DNA of 46,110 bases, taken from the NCBI GenBank assembly GCA_944322355.1, contig CALUOT010000018.1, positions 1 to 46,110 of the forward strand, in the 5' to 3' direction. Shown in pieces: positions 24,066 through 38,589 of the stretch (positions within the stretch are counted from its first letter, which is position 1; each line of letters begins with the position of its first letter). The position numbers and the translations under genes are program-made. The notes under the pieces are model-generated. The model was not told the DNA's origin. It made no database searches and worked only from the letters and a program-made list of their open reading frames with translations. The DNA comes from an uncultured Bacteroides sp. (lineage in GTDB: Bacteria > Bacteroidota > Bacteroidia > Bacteroidales > Bacteroidaceae).

Positions 24066-26879
24066 TTACAAGTCTTCGTGTTGCTGGATGTATTCGCTCG
24101 GCGTAGAACCGACGAACTTCTTGAAAGCCCGGAAGAAGGAAGCTTTCGACTTGAAACCACATTTCTCGGCCAAGGTGACCAACGTGTATTTCTTATGAAG
24201 CCCCTCGGCCACGGCTTGCTTAAACCGGTCTACCCGATAGCCGTTCACAAAATCATAATATCCCGTCCTCAGGTAATGCGTAAATACGGCCGACAGCAAA
24301 TAGGTAGGATAGCCGATAGCAATAGCGACATCCGATTGTTTCAAATCCACATTCAGGTAGGCTTCTTCTTCGTGCATATACTTCCGAAGCGCGGCAATCA
24401 CCTCTTCGGCTTCCTCCGGACTTAGCTTGCCGTAACTGTCCGCAATCGGGGGAACAGGAGTTTCTTCCACAGGCTTCTCTTCGGAAACGGATTCCTGAGG
24501 CAACTCCACGGGAGGCACTTCTACCGAAGGAACGAAAGCGGATGCCTGTTTCCTACGTCGGAAGAAAGTCCAGCAGATGAAAACGACCAATACACCTCCA
24601 CCTATCCCGGCATACACCGGCCACAAAGGACGCGAAGCGATGCGGAAAGTCACAGCATCTTCCGACTCTTCGTTCAGGAAGCTCCGCACGCGGAACGTAT
24701 ATTCGCCCGCAGGAAGATTGAAGAACGTCACGCGGTCTTCTCCATTTAAATCGATCCAAGTCGGTTCCTTCCCTTCCAGCTTATACTGATAACGATTCTG
24801 TCCGGCTTCCCGATACCTCAACGAAAGGAACTGGAAGGTCACGGTGTTTTCAGCGGCATCGAGTGTCAACACGCTATCCGGTTGCATACTATACACATCG
24901 GCACGCTGCATGCCATTCACCCACATATCCGTAATCCGCACTTCCGGCACCAGAGGCTCCCGGTGCGGATTCACCACATAAAGCCCCTTAGAAGTACCTA
25001 TCCACAAATCTCCTTGCTTGTCCTTCACGATCGGCATGCCCGGACTCACGGACAAGCCATCCAACAAACCCACCAACTGATAATGTTGCAAGTTCTCGTC
25101 CATCCGCAACAAGCCATCATCGCCTCCCAGCCAGTAGCGTCCCTCGTCATCCTGCATCACCGTATGACCGGAAAACAGCTCTAAAGGACGCACCTGTTGT
25201 AAAGCTCCGTCCGAAATGATGACCCGATTGTCCAACATGCAAACGAATAACGTACCGTCCCGCCCTTCGTAAATGGAACGAACCGCCCTGTCGCAACAAA
25301 CGGCAGGCAAACCTTCCTGGGTACATTGTCCGGTTTCGGGATGGAAGAGTGCCAATCCTTTGTCCGTCCCCAACCAGAAACATCCCTTTGAATCGCGAAA
25401 GAATCCATAGACAATGTTTCCCGGCATCCCGCTGTTCGACGCATTATACTCACGGATTTCCTCAGTCTGTTTGTTATAAGCATACAACCCGTCGGAAGCC
25501 GCCAGCCACACCCAGTCCTTCTCCGGATCATCCTCACACATGAAAATGTCATTGGAAACGCAGACTCGCGTCAAAGGTGTCTCGCGGAAAGTGCCTTTCC
25601 GGGGATTGAACACCGCCAACCCTCCGCCACAGGTACCTACCCATACCTCATCTCCGCATTCGAAAAAAGAGAAAATCAGATTGGAACGTAAACATTTTCC
25701 TCCACTTTTGGCTTTATTTATCAACGTACAAGAGCCCGTGGCCTCATCCACATAATAAAAGCCTTCGCGTGTGCCGATGAAAGTATGTGAAGGAGTCCGC
25801 AAGAAACTACGGATATACATGTTCCGCCAACAAGGCTTGTTTTTATCATACTTCTGAATAACTTCATCTTCTTTCCTCAGAAGATTCATACCTTGGTAAT
25901 AATCCGTGCCGCACCAGATTTCGTTGTCCGAAAGCAGGATGGAAGAAATCATATTAGACAACAGCCCTTGACCGGTCTCTCCATTGTGAGTGGCTTTATA
26001 AAGCACTTCCCCGCTGGAAGCTGACAATAAGAAAATCCCCTCTCCCCGGGTAGCTACTCCTAACATCCCATTCTTGGCATCCAAAGCCGCCACAGGCACC
26101 TGCGGACCTTTCCATCCTAATTTATAACGACGCTTCTGACAATCGAACGAATAAACCTCTCCCGTATTGGTTCCCAGATACAGCACATTGCCCAACTGAG
26201 TAAGACAAGACATGTGTCCATGAAGCGCCGAGGGGCATAAATAGAACTTCAAAGCTCCCGACTGGCTATTGCAAAGCACCAGCCCGTCAGCCGTCAGTAA
26301 CCAGACGTTTTCCGAATCTACTATCGCCACGTCCAAAATCAAGTTACGGGTGGAAAGAGCATTCTTTTCATCAACCACAATACGTCGTAAACTCTCACCA
26401 TCGTAAATATAGAGCCCATTGACGGTAGCTATATACACATGGCCTGCTTCATCTTTCGCCAAAGCCTGTACCGAGAAGTTGATTTTATCGGCAAACAACC
26501 TCTCCATTTTGTGTTCCTCATGATTCGTACGCCACACCCCCTGAATAGTTCCTACCCAGAGCTCGTGTTTCCGAACTTCCAACAACGTGTTGACCAAGAA
26601 AGGAGAATAATTATCTCTGGTTTTTTCTTCCCAAAAATGATAAGCTAACGAGTGGCGGCCTCCTACACGCTCCACCGTAGTCCCCGTACCAATCCAAACA
26701 AAGCCGTCAGAGTCTTTATAAATGGCATTAACCCGGTTATCCTCAAACTTGCAATTCAGTTCTTCATTTCCTCGTACGGAAATGAGGTATTCTTCTGCGA
26801 ATGCAGGAAGACTTCCCACATTCGCAAGCAACAGAATTAATACGAATACATTTTTTTTTACAAAGGTTATAAATGACAT
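24066..26879 (-). CDS. Membrane sensor with two-component-type beta-propeller and a direct AraC-family DNA-binding domain
   Basis: 937 aa. A signal peptide or N-terminal anchor is followed by a long periplasmic region of propeller repeats (for example VNAIYKDSDGFVWIGTGTTV, NIVYGFFRDSKGCFWLGTDKGL). Then come a Y_Y_Y-type immunoglobulin domain (about 670-750, YQYKLEGKEPTWIDL, LPAGEYTFRVR), one membrane helix (about 752-773), a Pro/Glu-rich cytoplasmic linker (774-818) and an AraC helix-turn-helix domain (about 843-935, LVTLAEKCGFKSKASFFRAFKKFVGSTPSEY). The periplasmic half is that of hybrid two-component PUL sensors, but histidine kinase, receiver and phosphorelay domains are all absent. It presumably binds a glycan fragment outside and DNA inside in a single step. 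It sits 51 bases after the GH28-like gene and upstream of the sigma/SusCD cluster. Confidence 0.92.
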   Translation of the reverse strand: MSFITFVKKNVFVLILLLANVGSLPAFAEEYLISVRGNEELNCKFEDNRVNAIYKDSDGFVWIGTGTTVERVGGRHSLAYHFWEEKTRDNYSPFLVNTLLEVRKHELWVGTIQGVWRTNHEEHKMERLFADKINFSVQALAKDEAGHVYIATVNGLYIYDGESLRRIVVDEKNALSTRNLILDVAIVDSENVWLLTADGLVLCNSQSGALKFYLCPSALHGHMSCLTQLGNVLYLGTNTGEVYSFDCQKRRYKLGWKGPQVPVAALDAKNGMLGVATRGEGIFLLSASSGEVLYKATHNGETGQGLLSNMISSILLSDNEIWCGTDYYQGMNLLRKEDEVIQKYDKNKPCWRNMYIRSFLRTPSHTFIGTREGFYYVDEATGSCTLINKAKSGGKCLRSNLIFSFFECGDEVWVGTCGGGLAVFNPRKGTFRETPLTRVCVSNDIFMCEDDPEKDWVWLAASDGLYAYNKQTEEIREYNASNSGMPGNIVYGFFRDSKGCFWLGTDKGLALFHPETGQCTQEGLPAVCCDRAVRSIYEGRDGTLFVCMLDNRVIISDGALQQVRPLELFSGHTVMQDDEGRYWLGGDDGLLRMDENLQHYQLVGLLDGLSVSPGMPIVKDKQGDLWIGTSKGLYVVNPHREPLVPEVRITDMWVNGMQRADVYSMQPDSVLTLDAAENTVTFQFLSLRYREAGQNRYQYKLEGKEPTWIDLNGEDRVTFFNLPAGEYTFRVRSFLNEESEDAVTFRIASRPLWPVYAGIGGGVLVVFICWTFFRRRKQASAFVPSVEVPPVELPQESVSEEKPVEETPVPPIADSYGKLSPEEAEEVIAALRKYMHEEEAYLNVDLKQSDVAIAIGYPTYLLSAVFTHYLRTGYYDFVNGYRVDRFKQAVAEGLHKKYTLVTLAEKCGFKSKASFFRAFKKFVGSTPSEYIQQHEDL

Positions 26880-26880
26880 T

Positions 26881-26910
26881 CTAATTTGCGCTTATGATGC
26901 GTAAAATTAG
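26881..26910. promoter_or_regulatory. Inverted repeat directly before the AraC-type sensor start
   Basis: CTAATTTGCGC and GCGTAAAATTAG form an imperfect inverted repeat around TTATGAT, beginning one base upstream of the sensor ATG. It may be an autoregulatory operator or a 5'-UTR hairpin. The rest of the 51-base gap is A-rich with nothing else visible. Confidence 0.45.
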
Positions 26911-26930
26911 AAAGAAAAAATCAAAAATCC

Positions 26931-28430
26931 TCACTTTTCATTGGAGAAAAAAACTTCTTCCGCCCTTTCTTTTCCCACAAACTCTACGTTTTCGACATGT
27001 TCTCCAACAAAAATGCGAGCCATGTCTCCCGTCTTATACCAGGCTGGTTTGCCGGGCATATCGTCTGAAATCCGCTGACCGTTTATCACCAGATTCTCGA
27101 AACGTATGTCTTTCACCTGACGTTCTTGGTCATACCCGATAATCTGGGATACTTCTGCGTTCTCTCCCGTATACACAATGTCCTTGAACAACACATCTTC
27201 GATGCCTCGCCCGGGAGCCTTGCAATACTTCTCATTATAAAATATACGCAAATTGAGCAATTGCCCTTGACGGAAATCTTCTACACGGATATTCTCAAAG
27301 CGAACATGACGAATCAGGTTGTTGTCGCCCGCATTGATGGCCATGCAGCCCTGATAATTGAGTTGTTTCTCTTTATGGTCCAATATATCGATATTGATAT
27401 AGTTCAGATTCTCCAAGACTTCAGGATGCTCTACATTGCCATGAATCCCGATAAAGATGGGATGAGCCACATCAGCCCATAAGGTAGAGTTTTGCATGGT
27501 GATGTTACGGCAGCCCCCTACAAAGCCCATCCGGGTGCCATAGACGGTGGTGCAATCATCGGATGTCCGACAAAAGACCCCGTCAAAGAGTACATTATTG
27601 CTGGCAAAGACATTCAGCCCATCGCCCCAACCATAGGAACTGATGACTTTTACATTGCGTATGGTCACACTATCCGAACCTCCCGTGGGGCACTGCGTAG
27701 AAATCAGTCCCTCGACCAATACATTTTTCGAGTTGATAATGCTGAGCCCTGCTCCCCGGCCTTCGGGATGTACCCGTCCTCGTCCCAGGATTTTCACATC
27801 GCGAGCATTCACCGCCCGGATGCAACCATAGACAACCGCTCCACCGGCCACATAAACCGTTGTGCCCGAAGGTACATTGAGCGTGTCTCCCGGCAAGCGA
27901 TGAATGCCTGGAGGAAAGCAGATCAAGTCCTTGCGTTTCTTCAACTTCTTCCAAGACGTGCCTTCTAAAGGATTATTCCGATCGATGGGATTGGCAAACA
28001 GATGCAGGTTATGAAAAATGTCCCCATTCACTTCTACCGAAAGATTGCGAGGACGGTCGAGCTTGAAAATCAAGGTACTGTCCTCCACCTGCGGAACTAT
28101 TTCATAAGAAAGCGGACGGATACGGGCCGTATCAATCAGCCCCTTGCGGCTTTTCACCCTAACCTCCACTTCTCCCTCAAAATCGAAATAAGCCAGCGAA
28201 GCCTTCTCAACATGATGCTTCGTATCTCTCACTTCATCGACCTTCACGGCATACGTATCCACCGGTTTCCATGCTTTCCCCGGTTCCCTTACCTGTACCA
28301 CAAAGTCCTGTTTCAGTTCCACTCCTTCCGGAGCAGGATAAGTCACCAACTTGTTTTGTGCTCCCGTATGAGCCACGCAACCCATCCACAGGAACAAACC
28401 TCCCCATACAATTTTTCGTATTCTTCTCAT
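26931..28430 (-). CDS. Secreted beta-helix glycoside hydrolase, GH28/GH49-like
   Basis: 499 aa with a signal peptide (MRRIRKIVWGGLFLWMGCVA...GAQ; a lipoprotein Cys18 is possible). Residues about 25-150 form a beta-sandwich leader, and from about 165 a right-handed parallel beta-helix begins (VPSGTTVYVAGGAVVYG, then repeated NVLVEGL, DVKILGRGRV turns). Three aspartates occur in the clan GH-N arrangement: D270 in WGDGLNV, and D291-D292 in RTSDDC, about 20 residues apart, as in polygalacturonases and dextranases. The GHG/RIK motifs of true GH28 enzymes are not evident, so the substrate may differ. It precedes the AraC-type sensor on the same strand and likely belongs to this PUL. Confidence 0.8.
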   Translation of the reverse strand: MRRIRKIVWGGLFLWMGCVAHTGAQNKLVTYPAPEGVELKQDFVVQVREPGKAWKPVDTYAVKVDEVRDTKHHVEKASLAYFDFEGEVEVRVKSRKGLIDTARIRPLSYEIVPQVEDSTLIFKLDRPRNLSVEVNGDIFHNLHLFANPIDRNNPLEGTSWKKLKKRKDLICFPPGIHRLPGDTLNVPSGTTVYVAGGAVVYGCIRAVNARDVKILGRGRVHPEGRGAGLSIINSKNVLVEGLISTQCPTGGSDSVTIRNVKVISSYGWGDGLNVFASNNVLFDGVFCRTSDDCTTVYGTRMGFVGGCRNITMQNSTLWADVAHPIFIGIHGNVEHPEVLENLNYINIDILDHKEKQLNYQGCMAINAGDNNLIRHVRFENIRVEDFRQGQLLNLRIFYNEKYCKAPGRGIEDVLFKDIVYTGENAEVSQIIGYDQERQVKDIRFENLVINGQRISDDMPGKPAWYKTGDMARIFVGEHVENVEFVGKERAEEVFFSNEK

Positions 28431-28586
28431 ATCTATTCTTTAATTACCGATTAAAATGATTTCCGTTTTCCATAGATACGAGCTACCCATTCATCTTACT
28501 CCACGAGATTAACATACTTTTTCATTAAAGATTGCTCTATAAAATAAAAGAGCTACTCATCAAAAGGAAATCTGAGATTTTTTTCT

Positions 28587-28594
28587 TATCTTGC
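28587..28594 (+). promoter_or_regulatory. Variant -7 box for the HExxH lipoprotein operon
   Basis: TATCTTGC lacks one T of the usual TATCTTTGC. It sits inside a 25-base stretch (28578-28602) that recurs with one change at 30677-30701 before the third gene. A T-run immediately precedes it. The 203-base divergent gap 28431-28633 shows no other clear motif. Confidence 0.5.
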
Positions 28595-28633
28595 AACCGA
28601 AAATAAAATTTGTAACCTTTTAAAAGCAACACT

Positions 28634-29989
28634 ATGAACACTACAAGAGTCTTATATGGTGTTTTAGCCCCTTTCTTTATACTGATAACGGGGTTAAGTA
28701 CATCATGCGAACACGAACAGGAAACCGTTTTTCAGGGAATCCCTTTAACACGCACATTGACAGCAGCCGATATCCCTACCGACTTTTTTGCTTATTCGGA
28801 TACACTCCATCTCAGTTACATTGTGCCTGCCTTGCAGACGGTGGATTCCATCGCTCCTTTTGTCGCTGATTTCAAAGAAGACTACGGAATGCCTTTGTGG
28901 AATTTTGCCTTTATCAACGAAGGTGAAGAAGAAAGTTGTTATTTCATCCCCGTATGGAGTAGCAACGATTCCAAAAAGATTTCCAAAGTATGGGTATTTG
29001 GCATTACGGAAGAACAAATTTCATACGCGCCCTTCCGGTACGAAGACAATCCAGATAACAGCGATTGGAAATTCCTCTTTGACTTACTGACTTACTACGT
29101 GTTTGGGATGGACAATGATTTAGGAGTGGCTTTGCAAGCAGTAGCACAAACCCGCGAGTGGATTACAATCTCTTCGTGCTGGGACGTATATGCACATACC
29201 GAATTGACAGGATGGATCTACAAATATAGGAATTGTATTGATCGAGTTTATTGGATAGACGCCTCTTCTAATACGGGCGGTCATGGAGGGACAGGAGCAG
29301 GGACCTTACCCGGTGAAGTTATCGGAGGCGGAGCAAGTGGAAATAGTGGCAGTAATGAGAATACTTCTTTCCAAGCTAAAGATATCTTCGAAAATAATAA
29401 TTTTATGGAAAGCAACTGGAAGGTTTTGGATTTGATATTAGAAGAAATAACTGATGATTGCATGGGACAGCAATTATACAATGGAATAAGCAACGCCTTA
29501 GACGGCGATAAGATTTCCATACAAATAGTAGATAGTTCCAACCCTGGATACGACTGGACTCAAGGAGTCTTCACGCTTAATGTGGAATATTTGACCTCGG
29601 ATGTATTCTTCCATGAACTGTTTCATCTTTATCAAACGATGCAAGAAATGCCGTATTCTTTCGAAACCTCCTTATTAAACAGAGAAATTGAAGCACATTA
29701 CGCACAGTTCATCTATTTACAAAAACCGACATGGAGTGATGAAGAATATAGAAGCAAATTCGAAAGTAGTCCAAGAGGAGCATCAATGAAATTTCTTCAC
29801 AGTGTATTAGATGAATCTGGCAACATAAAAGAAAAATCTTTGGAAAGTATGCTAAATATCATCATCACTGAATATGTTTTAAAAGCATTTCGAAAAAATG
29901 AAACGTACAATAGTTATAGCTTTAATATCGAAAATAATGGCGTAGAAATATTTCAAAACCTCAATAAATTAACGAAAGGATGTAAATAA
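28634..29989 (+). CDS. Putative zinc-metallopeptidase-like lipoprotein with HExxH motif
   Basis: 451 aa, family not recognised. The N-terminal signal sequence has a possible lipidated Cys25 (GLSTSCEHEQ). Residues about 210-245 form a Gly/Ser-rich linker that separates an N-terminal domain from the C-terminal one. In the C-terminal part, FFHELFHLYQ (H327, E328, H331) is a classical zinc-binding HExxH motif, and about 20 residues later REIEAHYAQF offers E351 or E353 as the third ligand of a gluzincin-like site. Catalytic activity is inferred, not shown. Its stop codon overlaps the next gene's start (TAATG), so the two are translationally coupled. It is divergent from the GH28-like gene. Confidence 0.75.
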   Translation: MNTTRVLYGVLAPFFILITGLSTSCEHEQETVFQGIPLTRTLTAADIPTDFFAYSDTLHLSYIVPALQTVDSIAPFVADFKEDYGMPLWNFAFINEGEEESCYFIPVWSSNDSKKISKVWVFGITEEQISYAPFRYEDNPDNSDWKFLFDLLTYYVFGMDNDLGVALQAVAQTREWITISSCWDVYAHTELTGWIYKYRNCIDRVYWIDASSNTGGHGGTGAGTLPGEVIGGGASGNSGSNENTSFQAKDIFENNNFMESNWKVLDLILEEITDDCMGQQLYNGISNALDGDKISIQIVDSSNPGYDWTQGVFTLNVEYLTSDVFFHELFHLYQTMQEMPYSFETSLLNREIEAHYAQFIYLQKPTWSDEEYRSKFESSPRGASMKFLHSVLDESGNIKEKSLESMLNIIITEYVLKAFRKNETYNSYSFNIENNGVEIFQNLNKLTKGCK

Positions 29990-30585
29990 TGAAAACAATA
30001 TGGTGTTTATTAGGATATTTTTTTGTAGGAATAGAACTATTATTTGCCCAAACCAATTATTACAAAGAAACTAAAACCATCACAAGGAATGGTTACGAAT
30101 ATCAATGTGATGTGAAGTATAATTATTGGGTCAGACTCTACAACAAAGAGAATCAATATACGGAAGATGATGTAGTATACAAAGCAACCGGTGAAACGTT
30201 TGATTACCCTATTGAAGGAGGACGAAACTTATGGGTAATTGAACCGGCTCCTGAAATGCTACGCGCTGCGGAAGATATTGTTGATGAAGCTTTCACCCGT
30301 GAAGAAGCTATCGGACTCAAGCAACATGTACTATCGACAACCATGTACATTGACCCCAATAGCGGAAAGGTTATTGAGGTTTGCTTTGACTTCATCATAC
30401 TCTCGGGATTTGAATTTATACCAGTTGAAAGGTATCGGGAGATTGAATGTAAATTAAAAGAATCGTTGTATTTCACCCCTACTGAAACTGGGAAACAGCT
30501 AAAAGTTATCATGTTGTCTTGGAGTCAAACACCAACCGGCTATTTGGGTACACCGGAACCTATAGAGCCGCCTATCAATCCATAA
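29989..30585 (+). CDS. Secreted protein of unknown function (paralogue 1)
   Basis: 198 aa with a signal peptide (MKTIWCLLGYFFVGIELLFA) and mature start QTNYYKET. No recognised domain. The protein shares QTNYYKET, GYEYQC, a central AxEAxGL segment, MYIDxNSGK, and the proline-rich end TGYLGTPEPI with the next gene, so they are paralogues. The start overlaps the preceding stop by one base. A long-armed hairpin (30623-30630 with 30669-30676) followed by seven T's ends the transcript. Confidence 0.85.
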   Translation: MKTIWCLLGYFFVGIELLFAQTNYYKETKTITRNGYEYQCDVKYNYWVRLYNKENQYTEDDVVYKATGETFDYPIEGGRNLWVIEPAPEMLRAAEDIVDEAFTREEAIGLKQHVLSTTMYIDPNSGKVIEVCFDFIILSGFEFIPVERYREIECKLKESLYFTPTETGKQLKVIMLSWSQTPTGYLGTPEPIEPPINP

Positions 30586-30622
30586 GCTACTAAAGATTCG
30601 TACAAAGCGCCAAAAAAAGATA

Positions 30623-30683
30623 CGTGAATGCTCTAAAATTGGATGAAAAACCTCCATATCAAGAAAGACATTCACGTTTTTTT
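30623..30683 (+). terminator. Long-loop terminator merging into the next promoter
   Basis: CGTGAATG (30623-30630) pairs with CATTCACG (30669-30676) and is followed by TTTTTTT (30677-30683). The T-run continues into the variant -7 box TATCTTGC (30686-30693) of the next gene, so termination and initiation are only bases apart. Confidence 0.6.
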
Positions 30684-30719
30684 CTTATCTTGCAGCCGAA
30701 ACAAAAGATGGGTATCCCG

Positions 30720-31322
30720 ATGAAAACAATTATTTCTTTTTTAAGTCTGCTGTTAGTCTGTGTGCATTCATTGCAAGCACAAACGAATTATTACAAAGAG
30801 ACTCAAGTACTCAAAGGAGAAGGCTATGAATACCAATGCAATGTACAATACGGAGGATTGGTTATGCTTGGCAATCGGGAGAACAGATACTCTTATGAAG
30901 ATGTCGTTTATAAAACCACAGGCAAGATATTTGATGACGGTTCTTTGCTAAGTGATAAGAATAATATCCCTGTCATTGAACCTAACCCCGAAATGCTGGA
31001 TGAAGCCAACAATATAATAAATAAAGCTTTTACCCAAAAAGAAGCATTAGGTTTTGGTGACAAGAAACTGACTATAACAATGTATATAGACTCAAACACG
31101 GGGAAAATTAGTGAAGTATATTTTTCTTTCTTGTACCTAAACCCATACGCCTATATCCCGGTTTCTACCTATCGGAATATAGAAGTGCAACTAAAGCAAA
31201 ACATACACTTTACACCCAGTGAATTAGGACGACAACTAAAAGTAATCATGATTTCATGGGCTCATAAACCGACCGGCTATTTGGGTACACCGGAACCTAT
31301 AACGCCGCCCAGCAATCCATAA
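30720..31322 (+). CDS. Secreted protein of unknown function (paralogue 2)
   Basis: 200 aa from the ATG at 30720 (MKTIISFLSLLLVCVHSLQA, signal peptide), which aligns with the start of the preceding paralogue. The frame is open further upstream, to 30624 and 30708, but the predicted transcription start lies at about 30700, so those starts are unlikely. The mature part begins QTNYYKETQVLKGEGYEYQC. No known domain; residues such as YIDSNTGK and the tail TGYLGTPEPITPPSNP are shared with paralogue 1. It has its own promoter copy at 30677-30701. The function may be linked to the HExxH lipoprotein two genes upstream, for example as substrate or inhibitor, but nothing proves this. Confidence 0.83.
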   Translation: MKTIISFLSLLLVCVHSLQAQTNYYKETQVLKGEGYEYQCNVQYGGLVMLGNRENRYSYEDVVYKTTGKIFDDGSLLSDKNNIPVIEPNPEMLDEANNIINKAFTQKEALGFGDKKLTITMYIDSNTGKISEVYFSFLYLNPYAYIPVSTYRNIEVQLKQNIHFTPSELGRQLKVIMISWAHKPTGYLGTPEPITPPSNP

Positions 31323-31409
31323 CCCCAATACAATAATAAGTAGTAGCAAATTAGCTCCCATCACTCATTCTGTTTAGATTCTTAACCAAATCAATCAACC
31401 TATCCGACA

Positions 31410-31438
31410 CCCCCTCCAGAAGGTTTTCTGAAAGGGGG
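31410..31438. terminator. Strong hairpin between convergent genes
   Basis: CCCCCT (31410-31415) pairs with AGGGGG (31433-31438), and inside it CAGAA (31417-31421) pairs with TTCTG (31426-31430). No T-run follows on either side, so it is a terminator or mRNA 3'-end structure of uncertain type. Confidence 0.5.
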
Positions 31439-31442
31439 CTTG

Positions 31443-31525
31443 GAAGGTTAGTAACATTCGGGCCGAATGTTACTAACATTACCCCTCTATGTTACTAACA
31501 TTCGACCCTTAGGGTAGTAACCTTA
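31443..31525. repeat. Exact 22-bp-period array of four GTTACTAAC-type palindromes
   Basis: 17-bp units start at 31443 (GAAGGTTAGTAACATTC), 31465 (GAATGTTACTAACATTA), 31487 (CTATGTTACTAACATTC) and 31509 (TTAGGGTAGTAACCTTA), separated by the differing 5-bp spacers GGGCC, CCCCT and GACCC. The inner AATGTTA-C-TAACATT of unit 2 is a perfect palindrome. It lies between the convergent ends of the secreted-protein operon and the GH2 gene. Confidence 0.9.
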
Positions 31526-31586
31526 TGTTTACGATTCTTTTCCCATTCCAATATTTGTAAGGATATAGTACCACAAATCCCCCATT

Positions 31587-38121
<6,535 letters not shown>

Positions 38122-38290
38122 ATCTATTCTTTATTATTGTGACCGTAACAAGTTTACATCTACTGATACGTTTACACCCATAAACATACTCATCCTTCTT
38201 CATATTTTTATAAAGGAATAAAGTCCTGTAGCCTGAGCATGCCCCCGAAATAATTGCACGCAAAAAAAGTAAATTTAGGTATAGTCAGGC

Positions 38291-38399
38291 ATATAAGTGC
38301 GAAGGCTCACGAATATATATGAAATGGCCCACGCACTTATATTCATCGGTCCACGAATATATAAGAAATTTTGTCAGTATATATCTGCCAAAAAGGCAG
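38291..38399. repeat. 22-bp triple direct-repeat element, copy 2 (element B2)
   Basis: Units at 38304-38325, 38326-38347 and 38348-38369 match those at 11032-11097 unit for unit and in the same order. They are preceded by ATATAAGTGCG (38291-38301) and followed by TTTGTCAG and the perfect hairpin CTGCC-AAAAA-GGCAG (38385-38399). It lies about 170 bases upstream of the GH43 gene and about 70 bases beyond the truncated ADP-ribosylglycohydrolase. The remainder of 38122-38290 is AT-rich with no perfect -7 box. Confidence 0.9.
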
Positions 38400-38470
38400 A
38401 TGATCATGTTATCTTTAAAGTATACCCAATAGAACAATCTTGGATAATCTGATTATAAGCACTTAAGCCA

Positions 38471-38587
38471 TTAGGGTAGTGGGATTTCCTCATGGGAGAT
38501 AAATTCCGTACCCAGCCCTAAAGCATCTCCTATAGCCTGCCCAAAGATTACCCCATATACCTTATCTGATAATTCTTGTTTCTCCAT
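38471..38587 (-). pseudogene. Truncated ADP-ribosylglycohydrolase (N-terminal 38 residues only)
   Basis: Three codons' distance after the preceding stop, an ATG (38585-38587) opens a frame MEKQELSDKVYGVIFGQAIG continuing DALGLGTEF, the typical N terminus of the DraG/ADP-ribosylglycohydrolase family, whose GxxxGDALG stretch precedes metal-binding residues. A stop follows at 38471-38473 after HEEIPLP. No continuation was found in other frames, and the normal family length is about 250-300 aa. It is therefore a remnant, cut off about 70 bases before element B2. It was probably the last gene of the 38.5-45 kb operon, and full-length relatives of the operon may have it intact. Confidence 0.75.
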
Positions 38588-38589
38588 CC

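Noticed and set aside
30624-30719. Upstream extension of the second paralogue (start MNALKLDEK)
   Set aside because: It would cross the terminator and its own promoter; the signal peptide start at 30720 matches the sister gene.
38400-38470. Remaining part of the ADP-ribosylglycohydrolase gene in another frame
   Set aside because: All three minus-strand frames were read up to element B2 and none continues the family; the gene is truly truncated.
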